Of a stretch of 64,000 nucleotides of DNA, positions 1-9,166 are shown piece after piece; position 1 is the stretch's first letter, and every line of letters begins with the position of its first letter. Origin of the DNA: Bin80 sp965208025. Lineage in GTDB: Bacteria > Bacteroidota > Rhodothermia > Rhodothermales > Bin80. Location of the stretch: positions 2,418,001 through 2,482,000 of the forward strand of contig OZ242302.1 in the NCBI GenBank assembly GCA_965208025.1. Reading direction: 5' to 3'. The notes beneath the pieces are model-generated. The model was not told the DNA's origin. It was given only the letters and a program-made list of their open reading frames with translations, and searched no databases. The position numbers and the translations under genes are program-made.

Positions 1-968
1 TCTTCGGTCGCTTGGTAGGCAGCTTCCATTACATCTTGGGGGAATGGTCGCAGTTCAACGTCCGAACTGAGGATCCGCTGAAATGCAGGTGGGTTGAGCG
101 CATCGTATCTGGCAAGCATGTACTGATTCGCTTCGGCCATTGCAACCTCCAATGCCGCCTGATAGGCAGAGGGAAGTTCATCCATCGCCTGCTGGTTGAC
201 GAAGAAGGACAGATTTGCTGACGGCTCCCACCATCCTGGATAATAGTAATAGCTGGCAACCTGATTAAACCCAAGTTTTTCATCATCATAGGGGCCGACC
301 CATTCTGCCGCATCAATGGCCCCACGCTCCAGTGCCGGATAAATCTCGCCGCCTGGAATCTGCTGAACGGTCACTCCCAACTGATCCATTACCCGTCCGC
401 CCAAGCCAGGAATGCGCATGGAAAGCCCGTTCAGATCCTGTAAGCTATTGATTTCTCTGTTGAACCAGCCTCCCATCTGCGCGCCAGTATTTCCACCAGG
501 AAAATTTAGTACCTCATAATCAGCAAATAATTCTCTCAATACTGCCTGTCCACCACCTTCATAAACCCAACTGTTGTATTGACGGGCTGTAAGCCCAAAT
601 GGAACAGTCGTTTCAAATGCAAAAGCTGGATTCTTGCCGATATAATAATATCCAGCGGAATGCCCCATTTGTACGGTGCCTTTTTGGACTGAATCAAGGA
701 CTTCAAATGCTGGGACGATCTCTCCTGCTGGATAAACCCGAATCGTGAATCGATCATCCGTGAGTTGACTGACTCGGGTACTCATGACCTCAGCAGCTCC
801 ATAAATCGTATCCAACGAACGTGCAAAACTTGACGCTAATCTCCACCGAATCGTTGGCGCACTGGTCAGGACAGCGGGAGACTCTGCACGCTGCGTCCCG
901 CAACCCGTCAGAACAGTTCCTGCCGTAGCGGCGATCGCTGTTTTTTTGATGAAATTTCTTCGTTTCAT
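1..968 (-). CDS. TRAP transporter solute-binding protein (DctP family), 3' end cut by window
   Basis: This is the periplasmic solute-binding subunit of a tripartite TRAP transporter, which captures an organic acid or similar solute for a DctQM-type permease. It starts at 968 with an RR-type leader (MKRRNFIKK) followed by a hydrophobic stretch and the lipobox LTGC, which suggests Tat export and lipid anchoring. The body holds family features: an IRW-RLASSFARSLDT start, a YPAGEIVPAFEVLDSV segment, and GGEIYPALERGAIDAAEWVGPYDD, the conserved dimer/substrate region of the TakP-like subgroup. About 322 codons are visible and the stop lies outside the window. It begins 2 bases after the SDR gene ends on the same strand, so the two are probably co-transcribed. 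The permease genes are not visible and the substrate cannot be deduced. Confidence 0.88.
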   Translation of the reverse strand, partial: MKRRNFIKKTAIAATAGTVLTGCGTQRAESPAVLTSAPTIRWRLASSFARSLDTIYGAAEVMSTRVSQLTDDRFTIRVYPAGEIVPAFEVLDSVQKGTVQMGHSAGYYYIGKNPAFAFETTVPFGLTARQYNSWVYEGGGQAVLRELFADYEVLNFPGGNTGAQMGGWFNREINSLQDLNGLSMRIPGLGGRVMDQLGVTVQQIPGGEIYPALERGAIDAAEWVGPYDDEKLGFNQVASYYYYPGWWEPSANLSFFVNQQAMDELPSAYQAALEVAMAEANQYMLARYDALNPPAFQRILSSDVELRPFPQDVMEAAYQATE

Positions 969-970
969 GG

Positions 971-1678
971 TCATCCGCGCGGTCGGAGGGGACGCATCAC
1001 AACTTCAGAAATCAAATAGTTTTCTGGTGCTTGCAAGATATGTAGGACGGTGGATGCGATCTCCTTTGCATCCATGGGGTTTGGTGCTCCCTGCGAACCA
1101 GCAATTGATCCAAATTCGGTCGCGACACTACCTGGACATATACAGGTCACTTTAATCCCATCTCCCCGAAGTTCCTTCATCGTCGCATCACTGAAGCCAC
1201 GCAATCCAAATTTCGTTGCGTTGTACGCGCTTAAATTTGGATTTCCAACCAGACCTGCAACGGAGGCAACATGAATGATATGTCCTCCAAACCCGCTTTG
1301 CTTATTTTGGGCTTTCATAAATGGAACGGCGAAATGTGTACAAAGATAGACGCCAGTCAAATTTGTATCAATTTGTACATCCCAATCTTCTTTGGTTTGA
1401 GCATCAATAGCCGCAAACCTGCCAAGACCTGCATTATTGATCAGAATATCAACGCGGTCCAGACCTGAAAAAGCATTCCACACCGAGGCTTTATCTGTCA
1501 CATCACATTGGATCGGCTTAAAGCCTGCACCCAATTCAGATTCCAGTAATTTTAGACGTTCTAACCTCCGTGCAAGACCATATACCGTAGTGTCCTGTTG
1601 AACCAACTGTCGTGCAAATTCGCTCCCAAGTCCACTACTAGCCCCCGTAACGACTGCCACCTTCTTGCTGAGATTCAT
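971..1678 (-). CDS. Short-chain dehydrogenase/reductase (SDR)
   Basis: This is a classical NAD(P)-dependent short-chain dehydrogenase of about 235 residues. Directly visible are the Rossmann glycine motif TGASSGLG near the N-terminus, NNAG (in ILINNAGLGR), a catalytic serine region (IIHVASVAG) and the YNATK active site (Y-x-x-x-K). The open frame extends 40 codons further upstream to 1798, but that would overlap the divergent aminotransferase gene. The internal ATG at 1676-1678, directly before the LSKKVAVVTGASSG start typical of the family, is the better start. The best guess for substrate class is a small hydroxy acid or keto compound, as in YdfG-like enzymes; nothing in the sequence fixes it. 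It is followed at once by the TRAP binding protein, so it may act on the imported solute. Confidence 0.85.
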   Translation of the reverse strand: MNLSKKVAVVTGASSGLGSEFARQLVQQDTTVYGLARRLERLKLLESELGAGFKPIQCDVTDKASVWNAFSGLDRVDILINNAGLGRFAAIDAQTKEDWDVQIDTNLTGVYLCTHFAVPFMKAQNKQSGFGGHIIHVASVAGLVGNPNLSAYNATKFGLRGFSDATMKELRGDGIKVTCICPGSVATEFGSIAGSQGAPNPMDAKEIASTVLHILQAPENYLISEVVMRPLRPRG

Positions 1679-1753
1679 ATTTTTACTTATTCGTTCAACA
1701 ATCTTGAACCCCCGCTTTATACACCTGTTCGCCATTGAATGAGACTCCATTAG

Positions 1754-2929
1754 ATGAACCCTGATTTTGCTCGTCATCTTGCGTGGACAAGCGATCACCC
1801 TCTTGGCTTTGACATTGACCGAGCGGAGGGGCCATTCCTTTTCTTGTCAAAAGGTGGCCGTCTCATTGATTTTATCAGCGGTATCGCCGTCTCCTCGCTT
1901 GGACACAGGCATCCAGTCGTTTTACAGGCAATCCGGGACCAACTGGACAGGTATCTCCATGTCATGGTCTACGGGGAGTTCATCCAGAGTCCTCAAGTGC
2001 AGTTCGCAAAAAATTTGTGTTCGGTCCTGCCAGCACCACTTGACTGCGTCTACTTTACCATGTCAGGCACCGAGGCAAATGAAGGTGCTCTCAAACTCGC
2101 CAAGAAGTATACTGGCCGTCAACGGATGATCGCATTTGAGCAATCCTACCACGGAGACACACATGGGTCCCTGAGCGTCACAGGCAGAGACATCTATCAA
2201 GATCCTTTTCGCCCGCTACTCCCGGAGGTGACCTTTTTGTCATTTGGAGATTTTGAAGCCTTGAAGAAAATCAATGACCAAGTGGCATGCGTGATCGCCG
2301 AGCCGATTCAAGGCGAGGGCGGGATGCGGGTGCCTCCCTCAGGCTGGTTCAAAGCTCTTCGCGCTCAGTGTACAACGACGGGCAGCCTCTTGATTCTGGA
2401 TGAAATACAGACTGGATTTGGACGAACCGGCAATTTATTCGCGTTTGAGCATGAAGACATTGTTCCAGATATTCTGACCTTGGCAAAAGCAATGGGTGGC
2501 GGGATGCCGCTTGGTGCGTTTGTCGCCAGTGGCACAGTCATGGCTTCCCTGCGACGCGATCCCCCGCTCAGCCATGTGACGACCTTTGGTGGTCATCCCG
2601 TTTCGTGTGCGGCCGCGAATGCGACGCTCCAAGTGATACAAGATGAATCTTTAGTCAAGCGTGCGAGGTGGTTGGGGAAACGAATTCAGTCCAAACTGCA
2701 GCATTATCCTAATGTAGAGATACGCGGAAGAGGCGCCATGCTCGGAATGGATCTTCCGAATGCGCAAATTGCCGAAAAAGTGGTACACACCTGCCTTGAC
2801 GGTGGAGTTCTACTCGGTTGGACGCTCCACTCTGGAACCGTCATACGTCTGGCTCCTCCATTGAATATTCCGGGGGAAGTACTTGATGAAGCATTAGAGG
2901 TAATTACCGAAGCCCTTGCGCTGGTGTAG
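1754..2929 (+). CDS. Class III PLP-dependent aminotransferase
   Basis: This 391-residue enzyme belongs to the acetylornithine/ornithine/4-aminobutyrate aminotransferase group (fold type I, class III). Motifs seen are SGTEANE at residues 104-110 (phosphate-binding turn), SYHGDTHG near 131-138, IAEPIQGEGG near 181-190, LDEIQTGFGRTG at 215-226 (the aspartate that contacts the pyridine nitrogen) and the PLP lysine in LAKAMGGG (K245). The length is normal for the family. It is transcribed divergently from the SDR gene across a gap of about 75 bases that must hold both promoters. It has no arginine-biosynthesis neighbours, so an ArgD role is not supported; the acceptor and donor substrates are open. 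Confidence 0.88.
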   Translation: MNPDFARHLAWTSDHPLGFDIDRAEGPFLFLSKGGRLIDFISGIAVSSLGHRHPVVLQAIRDQLDRYLHVMVYGEFIQSPQVQFAKNLCSVLPAPLDCVYFTMSGTEANEGALKLAKKYTGRQRMIAFEQSYHGDTHGSLSVTGRDIYQDPFRPLLPEVTFLSFGDFEALKKINDQVACVIAEPIQGEGGMRVPPSGWFKALRAQCTTTGSLLILDEIQTGFGRTGNLFAFEHEDIVPDILTLAKAMGGGMPLGAFVASGTVMASLRRDPPLSHVTTFGGHPVSCAAANATLQVIQDESLVKRARWLGKRIQSKLQHYPNVEIRGRGAMLGMDLPNAQIAEKVVHTCLDGGVLLGWTLHSGTVIRLAPPLNIPGEVLDEALEVITEALALV

Positions 2930-2985
2930 CGAGATCAGCGGCTCACCAAAGATTCATTTGAAAAAGGTGGTCATTTCTTGCTTGG

Positions 2986-4083
2986 CTAACCCACGAGTTC
3001 ATAGCGTCCTTTCAACCAATTCAGTTTTGAGTTCCAAGGTAGAACTTTCCTATGTTGTAGCATGCCCACAACAATACCGGGGGCGATTCCCTGTTCTGCA
3101 GCAAATCTGGTGATCGCCTCGGCCGTGTGCGGTTTCTCTTGACTGATCTGATGATATGCCGGCTCTGGAATTAAAGTGCGGGATGCCCATGTGTTGGCCT
3201 CAGCTTCTATATCATCTGTATCATTCTTAGGCGAGTCATCCACAAAAACATCTCTTTTGCTGTGGAGCAAAATATGAGCTGCTTCATGAAAGAAACTGAA
3301 CCAGAGTTGGTCATCAGATTTGTAACGACCCGTCAATTGAATCACGGCTTTTTGGGGAGAAAACCACCAGGCTGCACCGCTCAGAGCCATACCACTTAAT
3401 GGTTTGATCAAAGCAAATGAGACTCCAGCTTCATTACACAACTTCTTGGTCTGTTCCAATGCGTATTCTAGTGGCTTCCGTGTCAGGGTACGTACCGTAT
3501 GGACTACTTTCATGAACCGGCTTCGGTGATAGTCTTCACAGTCTTGCTTTTCAGCCATAAGTTCTCCAAGCCTTAGCCATGTGGCAAGGGATTTCTCATT
3601 ACTCTTAAACGCGGGAGAATGCCTGTATGCTACAGAAGTGTGACTATAGCGATCGGTCCAGGCATCCACAGAAGCTACACGAAAAAAAGCAAGAAGCTTG
3701 GAGACGCGGTCGGCATCGGACTCCGGCTTGGAAAAATAACCTCGGCGAACCAGCTCCTGAACCTTGAATTCTTTCGCCCAAGCAAGCATCTTGGCCGCCT
3801 CCTTTGCCTCCAACTCCTTGGCTCGGAAGAGTTGATATTCTGATTCAACATTTATCCAGATGCTCGCATCAAGTCCAAGAACTTTTTCAAACTGAAGTGC
3901 GGTGGTTGGTTCAATCGGTGCTTTTCCTGAAAGGATTTCGCTGATAAGCTTGGGGGATCGCCCGCAGCGACGGGCAAACTCAGCCTGAGAATATCCTCGA
4001 GCTTCCAAGCGTTCCCGAAGTACCAAACTAGGTGGAATCGCATACTCCGGCTTCCATCTTTTCGTCAAGTTTGTGCGAGTCAT
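2986..4083 (-). CDS. HigA-type antitoxin with XRE HTH and ImmA/IrrE-like metallopeptidase domain
   Basis: This 365-residue protein has an N-terminal XRE helix-turn-helix (about residues 18-75, including YSQAEFARRCGRSPKLISEILSG), a middle helical region, and a C-terminal ImmA/IrrE-type zinc peptidase domain with HEAAH at 266-270 and a downstream EAEAN (293-297) that would supply the third metal ligand. This architecture is known from HigA-like antitoxins and from regulators that cleave a partner repressor. It lies 15 bases downstream of a HigB-like toxin gene, so the order is toxin first, as in hig operons. Predicted role: binds the toxin and the operon's promoter, while the peptidase domain may tune stability. 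The HTH and peptidase are visible; antitoxin activity is inferred from context. Confidence 0.83.
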   Translation of the reverse strand: MTRTNLTKRWKPEYAIPPSLVLRERLEARGYSQAEFARRCGRSPKLISEILSGKAPIEPTTALQFEKVLGLDASIWINVESEYQLFRAKELEAKEAAKMLAWAKEFKVQELVRRGYFSKPESDADRVSKLLAFFRVASVDAWTDRYSHTSVAYRHSPAFKSNEKSLATWLRLGELMAEKQDCEDYHRSRFMKVVHTVRTLTRKPLEYALEQTKKLCNEAGVSFALIKPLSGMALSGAAWWFSPQKAVIQLTGRYKSDDQLWFSFFHEAAHILLHSKRDVFVDDSPKNDTDDIEAEANTWASRTLIPEPAYHQISQEKPHTAEAITRFAAEQGIAPGIVVGMLQHRKVLPWNSKLNWLKGRYELVG

Positions 4084-4098
4084 CTTTAGAAAAATTAA

Positions 4099-4443
4099 CT
4101 AATGATAGTTGCTCACTTCCAGAATTCTGACTTCCTTAATCTGCTCTACATCAATTCCTCCATCGGGTTTGCGTGGTATCGGATGATGGTTTGCAATAAA
4201 AATTAGCCGATGCGGATGTACCAAGTCCAAAGCGAACTGCTCTTTGCGTTTCCCAGCGAGTTGGTGTCTTCGCTCGGGAGGATTCGTTGGAACCATTGAC
4301 AGGTTTTCTGCTCCCTGCAGAACAGCGATTCGCGCCAAGATGGAATCTCTCCTTCTCTCTCCGTAGGATTTTAACAGGAACTTCTCATCGGTAAAGATTT
4401 TTTGTAACCTGCGTGTCTTAAATGTGATGTCCATGCTACTCAT
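4099..4443 (-). CDS. HigB/RelE-superfamily toxin
   Basis: This 114-residue protein resembles HigB-type mRNA interferases: an N-terminal DITFKTRRLQKIF segment, a central ERRHQLAGKRKEQFALDL region and a C-terminal strand IKEVRILEVSNYH that matches the usual 'v.i.eI.dYH' ending. Family members cut mRNA at the ribosome. The likely start is either of two ATGs three codons apart (4443 or 4434). The gene immediately precedes the HTH-peptidase antitoxin on the same strand. The fold assignment rests on the C-terminal ending and length, so confidence is moderate to good. Toxicity is inferred. Confidence 0.75.
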   Translation of the reverse strand: MSSMDITFKTRRLQKIFTDEKFLLKSYGERRRDSILARIAVLQGAENLSMVPTNPPERRHQLAGKRKEQFALDLVHPHRLIFIANHHPIPRKPDGGIDVEQIKEVRILEVSNYH

Positions 4444-4545
4444 TAACGTTACCCATTACGTAATGTTCCATTTAACAAAGAAGCCCTGTCTTACATCCTT
4501 TTCCTTTTATGCCTGAAAAACTATATCTACGAACCAACGCTGATC

Positions 4546-4660
4546 TTGAATTCTTTCGCTCGGCGAGTTCATTGGCCGCTTTTTCTGTCTCAAACTCCTT
4601 GGCATGGAAGAGCTGATATACTGATGCATATCTGTCCAAATGGTCACATCAAGCTGCAAG
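4546..4660 (-). pseudogene. Decayed fragment of a second HigA-like antitoxin gene
   Basis: About 115 bases here match the intact antitoxin gene (its 3760-3880 segment), including a shared 14-base block TTGAATTCTTTCGC and later blocks around CTCCTTGGC, GGAAGAG and CACATCAAG/CGCATCAAG. The copy has substitutions and small length changes and no long reading frame. It is best read as the relic of a duplicated or recombined toxin-antitoxin locus. The rest of the 4444-4772 gap shows nothing else recognisable. Confidence 0.6.
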
Positions 4661-4772
4661 GACTGCTGACCAAGTCAGCCATTCAGCATGATAGTAGATC
4701 CTGTCTTATTCTGCAGCATTGATGAGACATTTATAGGAAGCCAGACACACCGGAATAAATCTCTGGAATTGG

Positions 4773-5993
4773 CTATTCTTGGCCTATGGAGGCCCATGGG
4801 AGCAGAGTGATTTCTACCTCTTGGCCTTCCTTAGGATTAATTTCTTGTTCCTCAAAGTGAATGAGACAGTTCGCGTATTGCAAAGAGGAATAAAGGTTTG
4901 ATGCTTGTGGACCAGTGGGCTGAACGGTGAGTTGCCCTTCTCTTGTCTGTTTAGCGATACCACGTACGAAGTGAACTAAACCTGCTGACTTTTTGACGGG
5001 CGATCCTAACTTGGTCTCTATTTTCGGGGGATATAATTGTGTTGAACCCATCATTTTGAGCAGAGCAGGACGAACATATATCTCAAAACATACCGATGAA
5101 GAGACTGGATTTCCAGGTAACCCAAACACCAGTTGAGAACCTAACATACCGAACAGTAATGGCCCTCCCGGTTTCTGGCGAACACGCCAAAACTTTTCTT
5201 CAAACCCTAAAGCTTTCAAAACCTCTTTAACATAATCATACTTCCCCACCGAAACCCCGCCGCTAATCACGATGATCTCGGACCTATCGGCTTCACGTAT
5301 TGCACGCTCCAAACTTGTTTGATCATCTCGGGCATGTATAGGGCCGATGAATTTCGCTCCTGTCTCTTTAACCTGAGCGGCGAGGCCAGGCCCGTTCACA
5401 TCATGAATTTTGGCAAGAGGAAGGGGGCCTGATTGGTTGATGTGTAACTCATCCCCCGTAACGATCAGCGCAACTCTCGGTAGAGATCCAACCTGGATTT
5501 CTTGATAACCAACCGCAGCGATCATACCTAAGATAGGTGGAGTAATCCGAACCCCTTTGGACAGGATTCTCATACCTTCCTGAACATCCTGAGCCGCCCT
5601 CCTGATGTATTGCCCTGAATTTGGAGACCTATGAATTAGAACGGTTGATGGAGTGATTTCAGTTGTCCATTCTATTGGAACAACAGCTTCAGTACCTGAT
5701 GGAATTTGCGCACCTGTCATAATCCGAAAACATCTTCCAGATTGGAGCGCAACTTCCGGATATATTCCCGCCGCAATCTCACCAGCGACCGATAATTCTA
5801 TAGGAATTTTATCAAGATCTTCTTTACATATCGCAAAACCGTCCATCCCCGAGTTATCAAATGAAGGGATGGAATCCTGAGCAATGATATCCTCATGAAG
5901 GACACGATCAAATGCCTGTAAAAGAGAGAGTTGCTCAGTTGGCACCTGCTGAGTAACTGACAAAATTGATTGAAGAGCCTCTGATGGATTCAT
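4773..5993 (-). CDS. moeA: Molybdopterin molybdenumtransferase
   Basis: MoeA inserts molybdate into adenylylated molybdopterin, the last step of molybdenum-cofactor synthesis. At 406 residues it has the normal length. Visible signatures are NSGMDGFAI (47-55), TGDEL (179-183), the MoCF-domain motif SGGVSVGKYDYV (244-255) and GLPGNPVSS (291-299), plus a C-terminal beta domain. No other moa/moe/mob gene lies nearby, so it stands alone on the minus strand. A 10-base inverted repeat lies about 90 bases upstream of its start and could be regulatory. Confidence 0.95.
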   Translation of the reverse strand: MNPSEALQSILSVTQQVPTEQLSLLQAFDRVLHEDIIAQDSIPSFDNSGMDGFAICKEDLDKIPIELSVAGEIAAGIYPEVALQSGRCFRIMTGAQIPSGTEAVVPIEWTTEITPSTVLIHRSPNSGQYIRRAAQDVQEGMRILSKGVRITPPILGMIAAVGYQEIQVGSLPRVALIVTGDELHINQSGPLPLAKIHDVNGPGLAAQVKETGAKFIGPIHARDDQTSLERAIREADRSEIIVISGGVSVGKYDYVKEVLKALGFEEKFWRVRQKPGGPLLFGMLGSQLVFGLPGNPVSSSVCFEIYVRPALLKMMGSTQLYPPKIETKLGSPVKKSAGLVHFVRGIAKQTREGQLTVQPTGPQASNLYSSLQYANCLIHFEEQEINPKEGQEVEITLLPWASIGQE

Positions 5994-6533
5994 TAAACTG
6001 ATTACAGATTCATTTCCAAGGATTATACTTCAATTGATTTATCTTTGCGTGTTCATCTCTTTGCGAATTAGTTCCGATATTCACATCAACAAGGACAAGT
6101 TTGATGTGAACAACGCATATATTAGTTGTGGAATACTGTGAAATATTCATAAGCTATTCTAAGATTTGAAAGTTTAGTGGATAAATCGGTATTTACTCAC
6201 ACGAATCTAACATTATCGCTTTTACCTTGAATCCTACGAAAACCTCTTGATTCTTACGATATAAGGACATTAGATATGCTGAAAATACATAGATTCTCCA
6301 CAATTCCACACACCCAACAATAAATACATATTTTTTATAAAATTTTAATGATGATGAAAAGATGACAGATGTGGAAAACCCATTTTATATTTACCCGTCT
6401 TTATTTTTTGAAAACAGTTTCTACTGAATACAGGACCTGATTCACATGGACCAAACAAACAGTGAGAAATCTATTACAATGCATCGTATATCGGTAAGTA
6501 GGTTAATCTGGCACCGTTCTTTTTAATGATATT
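5994..6533. other. AT-rich intergenic region between divergent moeA and nusB
   Basis: About 540 bases separate two divergently transcribed genes. No convincing reading frame or RNA gene was found. It contains the inverted repeat at 6080-6110 and several A/T runs (for example around 6330-6350) and must hold the promoters of both moeA and nusB. Confidence 0.5.
6080..6110. repeat. Inverted repeat upstream of moeA
   Basis: TTCACATCAA and TTGATGTGAA form a perfect 10-base inverted repeat separated by 11 bases. Neither side is followed by a T-run, so it is not an obvious terminator. An operator upstream of moeA or a structured leader are possible readings. Confidence 0.4.
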
Positions 6534-7031
6534 ATGTCGCTTTCACCACGCCGTAGAGCACGCCATTCGGTGCTTCAGGCACTATATGCGCACACATTGA
6601 GTGGAGATTCACTGGATCATGTAACGAGAACGACTCTCTTCCCTAGATTACCAACTCATGAAGGAGCTATGGATTTTGGAGTCCAATTATTTAACGAAGT
6701 GACGTCTCAGCAGCAAATATTGGATCAAATTATTTCAGAGAATGCAAAGAACTGGGATTTGAATCGTATTCTGAAAATAGATCTGATCATTCTTCGTATG
6801 TCTGTATGTGAATTTCTCTTTTTTGATCAGATCCCTCCCAAATCTACAATGAATGAAGCAATTGAGATGGCCAAAATATTCAGTACCGAGGATAGCAAAG
6901 ATTTTGTGAATGGAGTTCTGGATTCAATTGCATTTACACTTCGTCACAAGGGTAAGATGATTAAAAGAGATGGAGGGCTGCGAGGTTGGGACGAACTCGT
7001 TAATCATCAAGAGAGCATACGATCACGTTAA
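6534..7031 (+). CDS. nusB: Transcription antitermination factor NusB
   Basis: NusB binds boxA RNA with NusE (S10) and promotes antitermination of rRNA operons. The 165-residue product has the helical NusB pattern: an SPRRRARHSVLQALYAH start with the R-x-x-A/V-x-Q-x-L-Y signature, IDLIILRMSVCEFLF in the middle, and IEMAKIFSTEDSKDFVNGVLDSI at the end, matching the conserved '(A/S)K-x-(F/Y)-x-x-x-x-s-x-x-F-V-N-G-V-L-D' motif. The ATG at 6534 is the first codon of the conserved part. It is a single gene between divergent moeA and convergent dtd. Confidence 0.93.
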   Translation: MSLSPRRRARHSVLQALYAHTLSGDSLDHVTRTTLFPRLPTHEGAMDFGVQLFNEVTSQQQILDQIISENAKNWDLNRILKIDLIILRMSVCEFLFFDQIPPKSTMNEAIEMAKIFSTEDSKDFVNGVLDSIAFTLRHKGKMIKRDGGLRGWDELVNHQESIRSR

Positions 7032-7153
7032 AGAAATGTGATGGTTAGAAGGATGTTTGATTACCCACCTAATGAGGGAAATAACAAGAAGAAGGTGGAA
7101 AGACTTCATCTTCCTCATGACGACTAAAATTTTTGATTAAGGCGGTTAGAGAT

Positions 7154-7606
7154 TCATTTTCTTGGACTTCGATCGATCCAGATTGTAACAGGACCATCAT
7201 TGATTGAAGAGACCTGCATGGAAGTTCCAAATTTCCCGCAGGAGATATCCCGTCCAAGTTCCTCTGAAAGTTGGTCCCCGAAATAATCATACAGTGGCTT
7301 AGCAATCTCGGGGGGAGCAGCATCGGTAAAGGAAGGACGATGTCCTTTGCTTGCATTCCCATAGAGAGTAAACTGAGAAACCAGAAGGAGATCTCCACCG
7401 ATATCTTGAACGGATTGACCCATATGACCCTTGTCATTCGGAAAGATCCTTAGTCGAACGCACTTACGAGCTAGCCAGATTGCATCTGATTGTTGATCCA
7501 GTGCATGAATCCCTAAGAAAATGAGGAGTCCTCGTTCAATGCTACCAAGGGTTCTTCCTTCCGAGAGTACGGACGCATTTTTCACACGTTGAACGAGGGC
7601 AATCAT
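7154..7606 (-). CDS. dtd: D-aminoacyl-tRNA deacylase
   Basis: Dtd hydrolyses D-amino acids mischarged onto tRNA. The 150-residue protein starts MIALVQRVKNASV and shows the SQFTLYGN motif (catalytic region) and the C-terminal NDGPVTIWID with the cross-subunit Gly-cisPro motif GP, all typical of DTD1. It sits 5 bases downstream of rdgB on the same strand, so the two housekeeping quality-control genes form a short operon (rdgB-dtd). Confidence 0.94.
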   Translation of the reverse strand: MIALVQRVKNASVLSEGRTLGSIERGLLIFLGIHALDQQSDAIWLARKCVRLRIFPNDKGHMGQSVQDIGGDLLLVSQFTLYGNASKGHRPSFTDAAPPEIAKPLYDYFGDQLSEELGRDISCGKFGTSMQVSSINDGPVTIWIDRSPRK

Positions 7607-7611
7607 ATAGT

Positions 7612-8232
7612 TTATCTAATCAAGAAGTTGATCACCTGAGCTGCACTCTTAGCTCGGTGGCTAAATTGGTTCTTCAATGATTTTGATAGCTGGGACAGAC
7701 TTACGTCAAATCCTTCGGGGATAAAGATGGATTCATATCCGAACCCCTCTGTAGACATAACGGACTTAGCAATATGCCCATTCAGACATCCTTCAAAACA
7801 GTGCATCTCATCAGGCAGAGCTAGCGCTAAGATCGTGATAAATTTCGCGCTTCGATTTGAATGATCTGCAAGATGCTGCAGCAATAGATGGCGGTTGGCT
7901 TCAGCATCGGCACCATCACCCGCAAACCGGGCCGACCGAACACCAGGCGCTCCGTCAAGTGCTTCAACGAATAGACCCGTATCGTCTCCAAGAGCCCAGA
8001 GATTGGTATGTTTTTGAGCACTCAGTGCTTTGAGTTTGGCATTCCCGACAAGAGAAGAAGCTGTTTCATCAACATGAGGAGCATCAGGAAATTCAGTCAA
8101 GTCAACAATATTTATATGATCGTGATCAAGTAACTGTTTTAGTTCTAATGCCTTATGGGGATTCCGCGTAGCCAAGACAAGTTTGGGAAATGGTGAAGTG
8201 GATACCATAAGGGTTGAAAAGTATTCAGTCAA
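7612..8232 (-). CDS. rdgB: dITP/XTP pyrophosphatase (HAM1/RdgB family)
   Basis: This enzyme removes non-canonical purine nucleoside triphosphates (dITP, XTP) from the pool. The signature ATRNPHKALEL (family form 'A-T-x-N-x-x-K-x-x-E') is near the N-terminus. It is followed by GDDTGLFVEALDGAPGVRSARFAG (substrate and metal site) and a C-terminal SHRAKSAAQV, the conserved S-H-R block. Length is 206 residues; a second ATG eight codons in (8208) lies closer to the conserved start and may be the true one. It is the upstream gene of the pair with dtd. Confidence 0.93.
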   Translation of the reverse strand: MTEYFSTLMVSTSPFPKLVLATRNPHKALELKQLLDHDHINIVDLTEFPDAPHVDETASSLVGNAKLKALSAQKHTNLWALGDDTGLFVEALDGAPGVRSARFAGDGADAEANRHLLLQHLADHSNRSAKFITILALALPDEMHCFEGCLNGHIAKSVMSTEGFGYESIFIPEGFDVSLSQLSKSLKNQFSHRAKSAAQVINFLIR

Positions 8233-8347
8233 GACTACGATTTGGCGAACAGGTCAAGATGGAAATAACGTATTAAGCCTCAATCGTTGGGTGAGAGTCA
8301 GACCATCAGCTTCTTTTTTTCCATAACAAATCATAGATGAACGAGAT

Positions 8348-8869
8348 TCAAAGAGGAACCCATACGCCAAAGCGCAGCGACGGACGTTGCCCCCCGATCT
8401 CAATGAATGCGATTTGTTTTCTCACTGGACGAGAATAACGCACAAACGGATCCAGAAAGAGGCTGAACTGTCGGTTCTTTTCCGCCCGAGTAGGTCGTTG
8501 CAGAAATGTCAGCGCAGGTCCAAATCGGATCCCTACATCAAAATCGTAAGAGTAATTAGCCTGAGCAATCAGACGTAGAACTCCCAGAGGCCTTAATGAT
8601 GCCCCAACTCCAGCCGAAAGAAAAATAGGGGTCCGATTCTCCCAAAGCTCCGTATCGGTGGATGCAAGAATCTCCAACGTGTAGAGATCTCGAGGCTGAA
8701 CATGTACCAACTGAATGCCTGCACCAGGCCAACCGCCCAGACCAATCTGTACATGTGAGGATTGTCCATCAGCCGAATAATTTTCAAATGCCAGAAGTAA
8801 GATCATGATGCAAAACGTTCTGGCTTGATAAAACACTGGACTAGTGGTTGATTTCGAGCAGGAGCGCAT
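8348..8869 (-). CDS. Hypothetical exported protein, probably outer-membrane or periplasmic beta-rich
   Basis: I do not recognise the family. The 173-residue reading frame has a hydrophobic N-terminal segment (FCIMILLLAF, about residues 19-28) that could be a signal peptide; starting instead at the internal Met at residue 22 (8806) would give a leader MILLLAF. The rest alternates polar and hydrophobic residues in strands (VQIGLGGWPGAGIQLVHV, LRLIAQANYSYDFDVGIRFG, RFGVWVPL with a near-terminal aromatic), as in small outer-membrane beta-barrels. No neighbour gives a functional hint. Confidence 0.55.
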   Translation of the reverse strand: MRSCSKSTTSPVFYQARTFCIMILLLAFENYSADGQSSHVQIGLGGWPGAGIQLVHVQPRDLYTLEILASTDTELWENRTPIFLSAGVGASLRPLGVLRLIAQANYSYDFDVGIRFGPALTFLQRPTRAEKNRQFSLFLDPFVRYSRPVRKQIAFIEIGGQRPSLRFGVWVPL

Positions 8870-9166
8870 TCCACCCTACATTTTAGACGGTGACGTTCCG
8901 TATCAAGTCTGGATTATGGGCGCAACGGAGTGAATGCAAATCTTTGATTCTAGTTCAGAAAATGAACATTGAAGTTATCCTCATGGATCGACGGATTCGC
9001 CAAAGCGATGAATCTGAGCATCAAGAAATGCTGAACGTATAATGACTGGGTAAGCATTACTCTTCGAACTACGAAGCGCGTCGAATCGATGGACATTTAT
9101 TCATCGTTAGAATAAAATCATAGACCCAGATAGAGCAAATTCTGGTCAGGATCCAGTCATTTATCA
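8870..9166. other. Intergenic region upstream of ychF
   Basis: Nearly 300 bases between divergent genes. No coding, RNA or repeat feature was recognised. It should contain the ychF promoter. Confidence 0.4.

Noticed and set aside
1679..1798. N-terminal extension of the SDR
   Set aside because: It would overlap the divergent aminotransferase gene and lacks the SDR start; the ATG at 1676-1678 fits.
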